DNA from: JBAZQS01 sp041645075
GTDB lineage: Bacteria > Patescibacteriota > Patescibacteriia > 2-01-FULL-39-33
NCBI GenBank assembly: GCA_041645075.1
Contig: JBAZQS010000002.1
Location: 1-64,000, forward strand
DNA: 64,000 nt
Direction: 5' to 3'
In this document: piece by piece, positions 6,701-15,956 of the stretch
Numbering within the stretch: the first letter of the stretch is position 1
Layout of the letters: the number at the start of each line of letters is the position of its first letter
Made by a program: the position numbers and the translations under genes
Notes under the pieces: model-generated
Told to the model about the DNA's origin: nothing
Database searches by the model: none
The model's input: only the letters and a program-made list of their open reading frames with translations

Positions 6701-9526
6701 GTGACAAAAAACAGCAAAAAAACAGCCGGTTTGCCATCGCGACCTCCAAAAATCGTCAAGAAAAAGCCGGTTAAAAAGTCGGTCAGCAAAAGCAGCAAAA
6801 AAAGAGCCAGCCCATTTAAAAAACCCCGCGTGAGCCGGCCGCTTTTATCTATTGGCCGACTGGAAACCTCATCAAAAAAAATTGCCATTGCGAAAAAGGC
6901 GGATAAATCAGTCAATATTAATATTGTTGTTCATCCTCTTGATGTCTACCAATCACCCCATTTATTGGATTTATCCCAATCAAGGTTTATTGAAAAAGTC
7001 AGGCCGAGTTGGGACGGGGGCGATTTTTCTTATAATGATTTGCCGGGCGGCGCTCTTTTAGCCAAATTATATATTTTTGAATTATTATCTTTTGATAAAA
7101 GTGAAATTATCAATGGCTTTAAAAAATTGTTTAATGGTTTTGTTTCCGCGGTCAAAAAGCCGTTTCAAAGAGTTAATTTTTCCGCAAAATTGCCCTTGGT
7201 AAATAATGATAATCTTTTGGCGTCCAGGTTATCTTTTTGGCAGGAAATTACGTTTATAAATTTAATGGCCGCCGTTTTTTCCGGATTGTTAGGCCTCGGC
7301 CAAAATATTCGCAATTTGGCGGTTTATTTAAAACAAAATCAGCCGAAAACCGATGATGAAATTGATTTTGGCTTAAAGCCATCGGGTGCCGATGATTTAG
7401 GTCGGGATTATTCCTTGGCCGGTGAGATTTTGGCGATGGTTCGCAAGCCGGTTTTAAATATTGAGAGCAAGCCGGTTTTAAATCAGAAAAAATTTTTACC
7501 ATCTTTATCTTTTAAAATATTTGCCTGGCCGGAATTGAAATCAGTGTCTTTTAGGGGCGTTATGGCTTTCGTCATAATCGCCCTATTGATTGTTTTGCCC
7601 ATTAAGGCCATTAATTACTGGCAGGCGGTCAATGCCGCCAAGGGCCGGGTTTTGGGAGAAGCCGAACAGGCCATGCAAAATTTATCCTTGGCCCAAAATC
7701 AATTGGCTAATTTTAATTTTAATCAGTCGGAAAATTATTTTTCTTCGGCCGGCCGGTATTTTGTCTCGGCCCAGAGCCAATTAAATGAGATTAAGTCATT
7801 CCTCACGGTTTTGGCGGAGAGCGCGCCGGTAAGCAATTCATTCCGCAGCGGGAAAAATTTATTGTCTTTAGGCGAACACCTAGCCAACGCGGGCGAATAT
7901 TTATTAGAGGGCATCAACGGCCTGGCGGGCGGAGAAGAACTAAAATTAACGGCTCAAATTAAAAACTTTAAAACCCAAAACAATCTTGCCTTGAACGAAC
8001 TGAAATTAGCGCAGGACAATTTGAAAAAAGTGAATCTTAATCATTTGCCGGCCGAAAACCGGGATAAGTTTATTTCCTTGCGGAAACAGCTGCCTATTTT
8101 TATGGTTAGCTTGGAAAAGATTGGCGGCCTGACTGATTTCGCGGTTAAGTTTTTGGGGGACAATGACTTGAAAAGATATTTAATGGTTTTTCAGAATGAC
8201 AATGAACTGCGGGCCACGGGCGGATTTATGGGCAGTTTTGCTTTGGTTGATTTAGAATCAGGCAAAATAAAAGACATAAAAATACCGGCGGGCGGCACTT
8301 ATGACGTCAGGGCCGGTTTTAATGAATTAATCCGGCCGCCCCAGCCCATGCAGCTTTTAACGCCGCGTTGGGAATTTCAGGATGCCAATTGGTGGCCGGA
8401 TTGGCCGACTTCGGCCAAAAGCATCACTTGGTTTTATCAGAAAAGCCAAGGGCCGACCATTGACGGCGTTATTGCCATTAATTCCGATTGGCTGGAGAGC
8501 TTATTGGGAATTGTGGGGCCGATAGATTTGCCCGAATATAAAAAGACGATTACGGCGGCTAATTTTGAAGACGAAGTGCAAAAAGAAGTGGAAATAACCC
8601 GTCAAAACGACAAACAGCCCAAGAAAATTTTGGCTGATTTGGCGCCAAAGCTATTGGATAAAATTTTTAATATTCAGCCGGAAAACATTTTAAATTTAAT
8701 ATCGGCCATTAATAGCGGTTTAAACCAAAAAGATATTTTAATTTATTTATCCGATCCGCAACTGGAAAATTTTGTCGCCCAAAATAGCTGGGACGGCCGG
8801 TTGAAAAACACTGAATCCGATTATTTGAACGTCGTGGCCACGAACATTGGCGGCGGCAAAACCGACCGGGCCGTCAAGCAAAAAATTTATCACCGGGCGG
8901 AAATTTTAGCCGACGGCTCGGTCATTGATCGCTTATTAATTTCCCGCTCTCATTTCGGCCCCATTGATGAAAATTTTACCACCATGGCCAACCGCAGTTA
9001 TTTGCGCCTTTATGTGCCCGAGGGCAGCCAGCTCATAAAAGCGGCTGGCTTTGTTCAGCCGCTTGCCGGCGAATTCAGAGCGCCGGAATATTATTTAAAA
9101 TTTGATGAGCGCTTGGCCGCCGAAAATAAAGCCAAGACAGATCCCGAATCAAAGACCAAAATATACAATGAAAACGGGAAGACCGTCTTTGCCAATTGGC
9201 TAAGCATTAATCCCGGCGAGTCAAAAGATGTGCTTTTAGTTTATAAATTGCCGTTTAAAATAAATCTGGCGCCGAAGGAAAATAATAACGGCTTGATCAA
9301 TAAAATAAAAGCCGCTTTTTTGCCCAGCGAACTGTCTGCCTCCTACGGGCTTTTGATTCAGAAACAGCCGGGCAGCGATGAAGACGAAATTGTCAGTGAG
9401 GTGGCATACCCCGATGGCTTTAAGCCGTCATCAACCTATCCCCAGGCCTCGGCCAGTGATTTAAATAAGATTATTTTCCGGGGCAAGCTAACAACCGACC
9501 AGTATTATTTTTCCGATTTTAAATAA
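6701..9526 (+). CDS. DUF4012 domain protein, membrane-anchored
   Basis: A 941-residue protein. The N terminus is Lys/Ser-rich and basic (about residues 1-45). A single strong transmembrane helix lies near residues 286-303 (AFVIIALLIVLPIKAINYW). A large exported part follows, with the DUF4012 hallmark block YLMVFQNDNELRATGGFMGS near residue 490. The start is GTG; no good SD is visible and upstream frames are closed. A hairpin (6641-6675) lies in the leader. DUF4012 proteins are widespread in CPR and Gram-positive bacteria, with unproven cell-surface roles. A short duplicated motif (KPVLN twice) occurs near residue 250. Confidence 0.88.
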   Translation: MTKNSKKTAGLPSRPPKIVKKKPVKKSVSKSSKKRASPFKKPRVSRPLLSIGRLETSSKKIAIAKKADKSVNINIVVHPLDVYQSPHLLDLSQSRFIEKVRPSWDGGDFSYNDLPGGALLAKLYIFELLSFDKSEIINGFKKLFNGFVSAVKKPFQRVNFSAKLPLVNNDNLLASRLSFWQEITFINLMAAVFSGLLGLGQNIRNLAVYLKQNQPKTDDEIDFGLKPSGADDLGRDYSLAGEILAMVRKPVLNIESKPVLNQKKFLPSLSFKIFAWPELKSVSFRGVMAFVIIALLIVLPIKAINYWQAVNAAKGRVLGEAEQAMQNLSLAQNQLANFNFNQSENYFSSAGRYFVSAQSQLNEIKSFLTVLAESAPVSNSFRSGKNLLSLGEHLANAGEYLLEGINGLAGGEELKLTAQIKNFKTQNNLALNELKLAQDNLKKVNLNHLPAENRDKFISLRKQLPIFMVSLEKIGGLTDFAVKFLGDNDLKRYLMVFQNDNELRATGGFMGSFALVDLESGKIKDIKIPAGGTYDVRAGFNELIRPPQPMQLLTPRWEFQDANWWPDWPTSAKSITWFYQKSQGPTIDGVIAINSDWLESLLGIVGPIDLPEYKKTITAANFEDEVQKEVEITRQNDKQPKKILADLAPKLLDKIFNIQPENILNLISAINSGLNQKDILIYLSDPQLENFVAQNSWDGRLKNTESDYLNVVATNIGGGKTDRAVKQKIYHRAEILADGSVIDRLLISRSHFGPIDENFTTMANRSYLRLYVPEGSQLIKAAGFVQPLAGEFRAPEYYLKFDERLAAENKAKTDPESKTKIYNENGKTVFANWLSINPGESKDVLLVYKLPFKINLAPKENNNGLINKIKAAFLPSELSASYGLLIQKQPGSDEDEIVSEVAYPDGFKPSSTYPQASASDLNKIIFRGKLTTDQYYFSDFK

Positions 9527-9549
9527 ACTAAATGATTTAAATTATATTT

Positions 9550-10413
9550 ATGAATCCAGAAAAATTTGAGCAAGAACATCTTTCTTTAGAAGAACAATTT
9601 AAAAATCCAGAGATGATAGAACTTGGTGGCAAAACCGTTGAAGTAATTGATATACACCCAGAGATATCAAAGACGGAGGTGCCCGTGGTTGTTGCTCCGG
9701 GATGGGCAGCAACTCCCGAAGTGTTCAAAGATAATATTTTAACGCTAGCTGAATTAGGACGAAGGACAATCTCTGTAAATTCTCCTCACGGAATAGAGAC
9801 CAGCGAGATTGAAGGTTTGCCTGAGGCTGAATTAAGAAAAGTGGCCGCTTTGATGGAAGCACTAAAAGAAAAAGACATCGATCAGATTGATGCCATAGGC
9901 CATTCTGAAGCTGGTATCTATTTAACTATTGCCGCAACCTTGTATCCGGATAAGTTTAGAAATCTTGTCCTTGTTGACCCGGGGGGAATGATTGGAAAAG
10001 ATAAACCAGAATATTTGGCTGCCAGATTTTCCCTGGATATATTAAGACAAACCATTAGAAGTCTAAGAGAACATGAAATTATCAAACCGGCAATGAAAGC
10101 CTCTTTGGTGGCGGGACGGGCAGTGGGGGGTGCCCCAGCGCAGTCTTTAAGAGAAGTTGTTGCTATTTCTAATACTCAAATTCACGATCTTTTGCGTGGC
10201 TTAAGGGAAAAGGGTATTGGCATATCAATTATTCATGCGGTTGATGATAAAGCCTTTCCCATGGAGAGAGTCCAAAAAATCGCTAAAAAAGACCAGCTTA
10301 ATGGTTTTTATTCAGTCAAAGGGACCCATAATGAATTTTATTTACATCCTGAAAAATATACTCGACTAGCCGAACACGCACTGGCTGCTTTAGAATCTAG
10401 GAAAACTAAATAA
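9550..10413 (+). CDS. Alpha/beta hydrolase
   Basis: A 287-residue alpha/beta-hydrolase. The nucleophile elbow is GHSEAG near residue 117. An oxyanion-side motif VVAPGWAATPEVF lies near residue 46. A late acidic residue (VDDKAFPME) and the histidine in GTHNEF near residue 265 would complete the Ser-Asp-His triad. The substrate cannot be told; esterase, lipase or haloperoxidase-like activity is possible. It lies 23 bases after the DUF4012 gene and has no SD. Confidence 0.85.
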   Translation: MNPEKFEQEHLSLEEQFKNPEMIELGGKTVEVIDIHPEISKTEVPVVVAPGWAATPEVFKDNILTLAELGRRTISVNSPHGIETSEIEGLPEAELRKVAALMEALKEKDIDQIDAIGHSEAGIYLTIAATLYPDKFRNLVLVDPGGMIGKDKPEYLAARFSLDILRQTIRSLREHEIIKPAMKASLVAGRAVGGAPAQSLREVVAISNTQIHDLLRGLREKGIGISIIHAVDDKAFPMERVQKIAKKDQLNGFYSVKGTHNEFYLHPEKYTRLAEHALAALESRKTK

Positions 10414-10493
10414 AAAAAGAGACATTTTTAGATTCAAAATTATTTCAAAATTTAACATTTAAAATTGAAAATTAACAGCTTATTAATTTTTAT

Positions 10494-12602
10494 ATGCCCG
10501 ATGGCTCGAATCCGTTAAATTCAAATCAAGAAAATCAAAATATGGATTTACCCTTAAACCCAAAACCAAGTAAAGATAATTTAAAAAAATTGAATTTTTT
10601 TTCTAATTATCCAGCCAATAAAGACAACGGCAGCCAAGGCAAAAAAGGGTCCGCCAGCCGGCGGATTAGATTTTTTAGAAAAGAAGTCAGCACCATGCAA
10701 GACGACATCGCTAACTTAATCGCCAGCAAAAATCGTAAGGCCGGTAAAAAAAATGGCGTATCAAACCAGCGCCGGGATATTCAAAGGAATTTAACCGAGG
10801 TCTATACGGACGGCGACGGCAAAATTCCCGATTTAACCAAATTAGAAAGAATTCAGCGGCCGCTCTGGAAAACCGTTTTGTATGTTTTAATCGCGGTCTT
10901 AGCTGTTTTACTTGTGGCGGCGATTGCCGGTTTTTACTTTTTCAATAATTTAAATAATCAGGATGCCTTTACCAATGAGAAAGTGGCTTTAAAAATTGAA
11001 ACGCCGATCGCCATTGTTTCCGGCCAGGAAATGGTTTATACCATCACCATCACCAATAAGGAAAAAGTCAATTTATATAATGCCGAATTGGAACTTTTTT
11101 ATCCTGATAATTTTGAATATGTCTCGGCCGAGCCGGTCGCCCTGGGCGATAAGAAAAATACTTGGGATTTTGCGGTTATTAAAACCGGGGAAACCCAGAA
11201 AATCCAATTAACCGGAAAAATTTTAGCGCCCCTCAATTCCACCCAAACCATCAAGGGCACGTTAAATTTTAAGCCCTCTAATTTAAACGCGACCTTCAAG
11301 CAGGAGGCCATTGTTGATGTCGTGGTCTCGGCTTCAAATATTAGTTTGGATGTTACGGGTCCGGAAAAGACCTTAGCCAACCAGAAAGTGGAATATGTTA
11401 TAAAATATAAAAATACCGGCCAAGACGATTTATCCGACTTACAGTTGGTGGCGGAGTATCCGGACGGATTTGTTTTTAATTCTTCCGACCCCGAGCCCCA
11501 AAACGATAATGGCAATAATAATGTGTGGGCGATAAAGGCCTTAAAACAAAATGCGGAAGGGCAATTGAAAATAAAAGGAGATTATTCCGCGGTCCAAACC
11601 GGCGGCAACCGCGATTTCAAAGTTCGCGTTCAATTAAAAAAAGATAATGATTATTATCCGCAAAGCGAAACGTCTTTCGTGACCACGATTATTAAAGACC
11701 AATTATCTTTGCAGTTGATTATTAACGGTTCGGCCGAAGACCAGCCGATTAATTTTGATGACCTGCTTGTTTATTCTTTGAGTTTTAAAAATACCGGACA
11801 GGAAGAACTGAAAGACATAAAAATTTTCGCTAATATGAATTCGCAGATTTTGGATTGGAATACTTTAAAAGACGACCGTCGCGGTTCAAGATCGCAGAAT
11901 TCCATTGTTTGGACGGGCAAAGAAGCGCCCAAATTGTTGAAATTGGCGCCGGGCGAAGAGGGCCAGATTAACTGGAGCATTAGAGTCAAGGATTCATCGG
12001 TCATTAATGATAAAAATGTAAATAAATTCAATGTAGAGAGTTATATTGAAGGCCGGGCCAGTCAAAGCGGCGAGGCCAGCGGCGAATCAATAGTAAAAAG
12101 CAAAACCGTGGTTAATGCCATAAATTCCGATTTGGGCTTAAATGCTTACGCGCGTTATTATGATGAAGATAATATGGCCTTGGGCGCGGGCCCGATTCAG
12201 CCAACCGTTGGGGAAAAATCCAGTTATAATATCAAATTGGAATTAGCCAATAATTTGCATGATGTTAAGGATTTGCTGGTGGTGGCAACTTTGCCGAAAG
12301 GCGCGGAGTGGGCCGGCCAAGAAACACACACGGCCGGGGATTTGAATTTTAATCAGCAAGCAAAAAAGATAACCTGGACGATTTCTCGTCTCGCTAAATC
12401 AGCCAATAAGGTGGCTGCGACATTTAATGTCGGCCTTAACCCTGGCGATGATGATTTCGGCAAGGTCTTAATTTTAATTTCGGAAATTCAATTGACGGGC
12501 AAAGACGCGGAAACCGGAGCCGATATCAGCAAGTCATTAAAAGCCATCACCACTTCTTTTGATGACCCGATTTTAGGTCAGGTGAGCGGGATAGTGAAAT
12601 AA
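10494..12602 (+). CDS. Membrane-anchored surface protein with DUF11-like repeats
   Basis: A 702-residue protein. The cytoplasmic N terminus is disordered and Asn/Lys-rich (about residues 1-124). One transmembrane helix follows near residues 125-150 (TVLYVLIAVLAVLLVAAIAG). The long exported region is made of beta-sandwich repeats with the recurring pattern Y-x-I-x-x-x-N-T-G-Q-x-x-L, seen near residues 300 and 425, as in DUF11/conserved repeat domains. Proteins of this plan usually act at the cell surface as structural or adhesive elements; the exact role is unknown. The gene ends two bases before the tgt reading frame. Confidence 0.78.
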   Translation: MPDGSNPLNSNQENQNMDLPLNPKPSKDNLKKLNFFSNYPANKDNGSQGKKGSASRRIRFFRKEVSTMQDDIANLIASKNRKAGKKNGVSNQRRDIQRNLTEVYTDGDGKIPDLTKLERIQRPLWKTVLYVLIAVLAVLLVAAIAGFYFFNNLNNQDAFTNEKVALKIETPIAIVSGQEMVYTITITNKEKVNLYNAELELFYPDNFEYVSAEPVALGDKKNTWDFAVIKTGETQKIQLTGKILAPLNSTQTIKGTLNFKPSNLNATFKQEAIVDVVVSASNISLDVTGPEKTLANQKVEYVIKYKNTGQDDLSDLQLVAEYPDGFVFNSSDPEPQNDNGNNNVWAIKALKQNAEGQLKIKGDYSAVQTGGNRDFKVRVQLKKDNDYYPQSETSFVTTIIKDQLSLQLIINGSAEDQPINFDDLLVYSLSFKNTGQEELKDIKIFANMNSQILDWNTLKDDRRGSRSQNSIVWTGKEAPKLLKLAPGEEGQINWSIRVKDSSVINDKNVNKFNVESYIEGRASQSGEASGESIVKSKTVVNAINSDLGLNAYARYYDEDNMALGAGPIQPTVGEKSSYNIKLELANNLHDVKDLLVVATLPKGAEWAGQETHTAGDLNFNQQAKKITWTISRLAKSANKVAATFNVGLNPGDDDFGKVLILISEIQLTGKDAETGADISKSLKAITTSFDDPILGQVSGIVK

Positions 12603-12610
12603 TTTTGAAT

Positions 12611-13804
12611 ATGTTCCAACTCTTGAAACAGTCAAAAAAATCATCAGCGCGGCTGGGCAAGATTAAAACTATCCACGGCGAAATACAGACGCCGTTTTTT
12701 ATGCCTGACGCGACCCGGGGTTTTGTCAAGTCAATTGACAATAAAGAGTTGGCGGCGGTAGGCACAGAAGCGATGGTAATAAATACGCTTCATTTATATT
12801 TACAGCCGGGCACCAAAGTCATCAAAAAAGCCGGCCTGTCTGCCGGAACTTCAGCGCAGGCAGGCGGCGTTCATAAATTTATGAATTGGCCCGGCTTATT
12901 GCTTTCCGACAGCGGCGGTTTTCAGGTTTATTCTTTAATCCACCAAAGCCAGGAGCTCGGTAAGATTTACGATGATAAGGTTATTTTTAAATCCTCATTA
13001 GACGGTTCAAAACATATTTTAACGCCGGAAAAATCAATTCAAATTCAATTTGATTTGGGCGCGGATATGATGGTTTGCCTTGATGATTGTCCGCCCAATG
13101 ATTTTCACAGAAAGGACTTAGAAAAATCAGTCGCCAGAACAATTGTCTGGGCCAAGCGCTGCCGCCGGGAATTTGACAAGCAAATTAAAAAAAGAAAATT
13201 AACCGGTTTATCAAAACCGTTATTATTTAGCGTGATTCAGGGCGGCGCCGAACTGGACTTGAGAAAAAAATGCGCTGAAGCGCTGATTAAAATCGGATTT
13301 GACGGCTATGGTTTTGGCGCCAGGCCGGTAGATAAAAAAGGCGGATTTTTAGGCGGGGTCTTAAAATTTACCGCTGATTTAATTCCCAAAAATGCTTTGC
13401 GATTTGCCCTTGGCATCGGCCGGCCCGAAGATATTTTAAGATGCGTTCAAATGGGCTGGGATATGTTTGATTGCGTGATTCCGACCAGAGAAGCGAGGCA
13501 TGGACGATTATATGTCTGGAAAAATTCAAAGCTTGTCCCCGACTCCGATCGGGGATTCCAAACTTGTCCTCGCCGAGGCGGGTATTCCAAATTTTATTGT
13601 ACTATAAATATTTCCAATTCAAAATATAAGTCGGATTTTACGCCCATAAACGGCATGAATCTAAAAAATTATTCTAAAGCGTATTTACACCACCTCTTTA
13701 AAGTTGGCGACCCGTTGGCTATGCGATTGGCCACTTTAAATAACTTAAATTTCTATTCAACATTAATGTCTAATATTAGGCGGGAAATTAATGAAGTTTG
13801 CTAA
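12611..13804 (+). CDS. tgt: tRNA-guanine transglycosylase, zinc-site-less form
   Basis: About 397 residues from ATG 12611; an in-frame TTG lies two codons upstream. TGT exchanges guanine 34 for a 7-deazaguanine base in queuosine tRNAs. The family blocks are clear: LLSDSGGFQVYSL with the first catalytic Asp, FSVIQGG, and DMFDCVIPTREARHG with the nucleophile Asp. The canonical CxCxxC zinc motif before NYSRAYLHH is missing: this protein reads DFTPINGMNLKNYSKAYLHH. The later ligand His (usually H-N-L/I) is Asn in TLNNLNFY. A 60-base in-frame repeat adds 20 residues just before this region. Confidence 0.88.
   Translation: MFQLLKQSKKSSARLGKIKTIHGEIQTPFFMPDATRGFVKSIDNKELAAVGTEAMVINTLHLYLQPGTKVIKKAGLSAGTSAQAGGVHKFMNWPGLLLSDSGGFQVYSLIHQSQELGKIYDDKVIFKSSLDGSKHILTPEKSIQIQFDLGADMMVCLDDCPPNDFHRKDLEKSVARTIVWAKRCRREFDKQIKKRKLTGLSKPLLFSVIQGGAELDLRKKCAEALIKIGFDGYGFGARPVDKKGGFLGGVLKFTADLIPKNALRFALGIGRPEDILRCVQMGWDMFDCVIPTREARHGRLYVWKNSKLVPDSDRGFQTCPRRGGYSKFYCTINISNSKYKSDFTPINGMNLKNYSKAYLHHLFKVGDPLAMRLATLNNLNFYSTLMSNIRREINEVC
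13532..13591 (+). repeat. Two tandem GC-rich palindromic units inserted in frame in tgt
   Basis: Units of 31 and 29 bases both start CTTGTCC and end ATTCCAAA, around palindromes CCCCGA...TCGGGG and CTCGCCGAGGCGGG. Together they are exactly 60 bases, or 20 codons, so the frame is kept. They lie between the RHGRLYVW strand and the region that normally carries the zinc ligands. Confidence 0.8.
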
Positions 13805-13814
13805 GCCACTTCCA

Positions 13815-13843
13815 TTGACAGAAGAATTTTAATCGTTTACCAT
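13815..13843 (+). promoter_or_regulatory. Sigma-70-type promoter
   Basis: TTGACA, 17-base spacer, TACCAT. It lies about 20 bases before the SD of the following small gene. Confidence 0.55.
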
Positions 13844-13864
13844 ATAAACCAAGGAGGGGAAAAA

Positions 13865-14185
13865 ATGAGATGGTGGCAAAACCATCTCAACAGACAATTA
13901 AAAGAGGAGGGGACTCTAATGAAAGTTGATGGCAAAACAGAATATCGGCCCGGTGATGTTGACTGGGAAAAATACCGCCGTTTCTGGTTAAACCAAAAAG
14001 TTAAATTGCTTAATTCGGGCTTTGATCCCGGTCAGCTCGCGACGATCATAAAAGTGGTAAAAAACCAAAAAGGACTCCCGCTTTTTTGGCTCGCCCTCGA
14101 TCGTTTAGGCGGCGGCAACCAGACGGTGGTGATGAGGAAAAATTTTGAACCCATTGAAGAAGAAATGGGAGAGAAAAATGACTAA
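13865..14185 (+). CDS. Small hypothetical protein
   Basis: A 106-residue protein, not recognised. It is charged and soluble in composition, with the C-terminal part KVKLLNSGFDPGQLATIIKV possibly forming a small beta domain. Two starts are plausible. ATG 13865 follows AAGGAGGGG. ATG 13919 (MKVDGKTEYRPGD) follows GAGGAGGGG, giving an 88-residue form. It has its own promoter and terminator, so it is a monocistronic unit with unusually strong translation signals for this region. Confidence 0.65.
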   Translation: MRWWQNHLNRQLKEEGTLMKVDGKTEYRPGDVDWEKYRRFWLNQKVKLLNSGFDPGQLATIIKVVKNQKGLPLFWLALDRLGGGNQTVVMRKNFEPIEEEMGEKND

Positions 14186-14227
14186 TATCCAGGAGGGAAA
14201 AAAATGTCAACGTGGCCGATATCAGAG

Positions 14228-14272
14228 AAATGCCGCCTTTAGTGATTAAAAAAACTAAAATGGCGGCATTTT
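14228..14272 (+). terminator. Strong hairpin terminator
   Basis: A 16-bp stem (AAATGCCGCC-TTTAGT / ACTAAA-AT-GGCGGCATTT, with a 2-base bulge) around an A-rich loop. A 12-codon frame with its own GGAGGG site (ATG at 14204) ends inside the stem. Confidence 0.75.
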
Positions 14273-14330
14273 CACATTAAAATGGCTACAAAACTATCTC
14301 GTTAGCGTTTTTCCTGATATAATAGAGACG

Positions 14331-15407
14331 ATGGAAACAATAAATCTAATATATTTATTGGCGATTATAAGTAGTTTTCTGCTGACTTTAATTTTGACGC
14401 CATTTATTAAGGGACTGGCCTTGAAATACAATATCACGGATAAGCCGGGCGCGGACAGAAAAATACACCACAAGCCAATTCCGCTTTTAGGCGGCTTGGC
14501 CATATTTATTTCTACCTCAATGGTGATTTTTGTCTTTCGTTGGCTGGGGTTGGCGAATTTTTCTCAAATTCCGGATAAATTTTTAATCAGTGTTTTTTTA
14601 GCGGGTTTAATATTAATGGTTGGCGGCTTTTTGGATGATAAGTATAATTTAAGGCCCGGCCAACAAATTATTTTTCCCATGATCGCGGTGGCCCTGGTTT
14701 TGGTTTCCGGAATACAGATTACCTATATCACCAATCCGATCGGCAACGCCAGTAATGCGATTATATATTTATCGCCGGTCATCGGCCTCATCCTGTCTTT
14801 TTTGTGGTTGATGGGCATGATGTATACGACCAAATTTTTAGACGGCTTGGATGGCTTAGTGGCCGGTATGGCCATTATCGCCGGCCTGATTATTTTTTTA
14901 ATCGGCCTGGATTGGGATGTGGCCAGGTCGGCGACAGGCGTTTGGGCTTTGGCTCTGATCGGCGGTGCCGCCGCTTTTTTAATTTTCAATTGGCATCCGG
15001 CAAAAGTTTTTTTAGGCGAAGGCGGCAGCATCTGGCTGGGATTTATTCTGGGCGTTTTATCCATTATCACCGGTTCTAAAATCGCGACCACCCTTTTAGT
15101 GGTCGGCATTCCGGCGCTTGATGTTTTATGGGTAGTCATCAGGCGCGCCGTAAAGCATGAGTCGCCGTTTTCCCACGCGGATAAAAAGCATCTTCATTAT
15201 CAATTGTTGAATCTTGGTTTTTCCCATCGGGGCGCGGTTTTATTCCTGTGCTTAATCGCCCTGACCTTTGGTTCGTTAGGAATTTTTACCAATAGCCGAG
15301 GCAAATTAACTGGATTGATATTTTTATTTATTTTAATGATGCTCTCGGCCCTGGCCATTTATTTAAAATCAAAAAGAAATGAATCAACCAACATTGACCA
15401 CCCATAA
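14331..15407 (+). CDS. MraY/WecA-family polyprenyl-phosphate sugar-1-phosphate transferase
   Basis: A 358-residue protein with about ten hydrophobic helices. It carries the polyprenyl-phosphate transferase motifs GGLAIF, GFLDDKYNLRPGQQ (metal-binding DDK), KFLDGLDGLVAGM (DGxDG) and the late His motif HADKKHLHYQLLNLG. It moves GlcNAc- or a related sugar-1-phosphate to undecaprenyl phosphate on the cytoplasmic face. HADKKHLHY and the absence of MraY-specific features favour the WecA/TagO branch over MraY, so a link to the glycan cluster is plausible. It overlaps the next gene by 29 bases. Confidence 0.87.
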   Translation: METINLIYLLAIISSFLLTLILTPFIKGLALKYNITDKPGADRKIHHKPIPLLGGLAIFISTSMVIFVFRWLGLANFSQIPDKFLISVFLAGLILMVGGFLDDKYNLRPGQQIIFPMIAVALVLVSGIQITYITNPIGNASNAIIYLSPVIGLILSFLWLMGMMYTTKFLDGLDGLVAGMAIIAGLIIFLIGLDWDVARSATGVWALALIGGAAAFLIFNWHPAKVFLGEGGSIWLGFILGVLSIITGSKIATTLLVVGIPALDVLWVVIRRAVKHESPFSHADKKHLHYQLLNLGFSHRGAVLFLCLIALTFGSLGIFTNSRGKLTGLIFLFILMMLSALAIYLKSKRNESTNIDHP

Positions 15408-15864
15408 AATCTCGGTCAAAATTTTTGTAAAAATTTTAATTGTCGCGCTCATCGCGAGCATTGCTTTTTTTGGCCTCGCTTATTTTATCAATTCGGCTAA
15501 CCGCCAAGCCGTCATCATTAATAATAAAAAAATTTTAGTTGATGTTGTTAAAACCGAGGCGGAGATGGCCAGGGGTTTGGGCGGGCGCCGGAATTTGCCG
15601 GAAAACCGCGGCCTGCTTTTTGCTTATGATGGTTATTATGTCCCCAAATTCTGGATGAAAGATATGCGGTTTTCCATAGACATAATTTGGATTAAGGACA
15701 AGATGGTTGTCGGCTTTGAAAAAAACACGCCGGTATCAAATCAAAACCCCTTGCCGACTTATCAGCCCAAAGATTTTGTAAATTACGTTTTAGAAGTAAA
15801 TGCCGGCTTTGTGGATAAGAATCAGATAAAGATAGGGGATAGGGTGGAAATCAGACAGCATTAA
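15379..15864 (+). CDS. DUF192 family protein, membrane-anchored
   Basis: A 161-residue protein. One N-terminal hydrophobic helix (about residues 12-34) would anchor or export it. The remainder is a DUF192 domain: VDVVKTEAEMARGLGGRRNL, then FWMKDMRFSIDIIWI near residue 92, then YVLEVNAGF. DUF192 proteins are small beta-rich exported proteins of unsettled function. The gene starts inside the transferase gene, so the two are probably translated together. Confidence 0.85.
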   Translation: MNQPTLTTHKISVKIFVKILIVALIASIAFFGLAYFINSANRQAVIINNKKILVDVVKTEAEMARGLGGRRNLPENRGLLFAYDGYYVPKFWMKDMRFSIDIIWIKDKMVVGFEKNTPVSNQNPLPTYQPKDFVNYVLEVNAGFVDKNQIKIGDRVEIRQH

Positions 15865-15956
15865 AACACGAAAACACGAAAACAATAAAACAAATATATT
15901 TGACTATTTTTAAAATTTAAGCTAAGATTATTTTTACGATCAATAACATTTAAATT

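Noticed and set aside
6589..6774. 61-codon frame upstream of the DUF4012 gene
   Set aside because: Overlaps the real gene in another frame and spans the leader hairpin; no SD.
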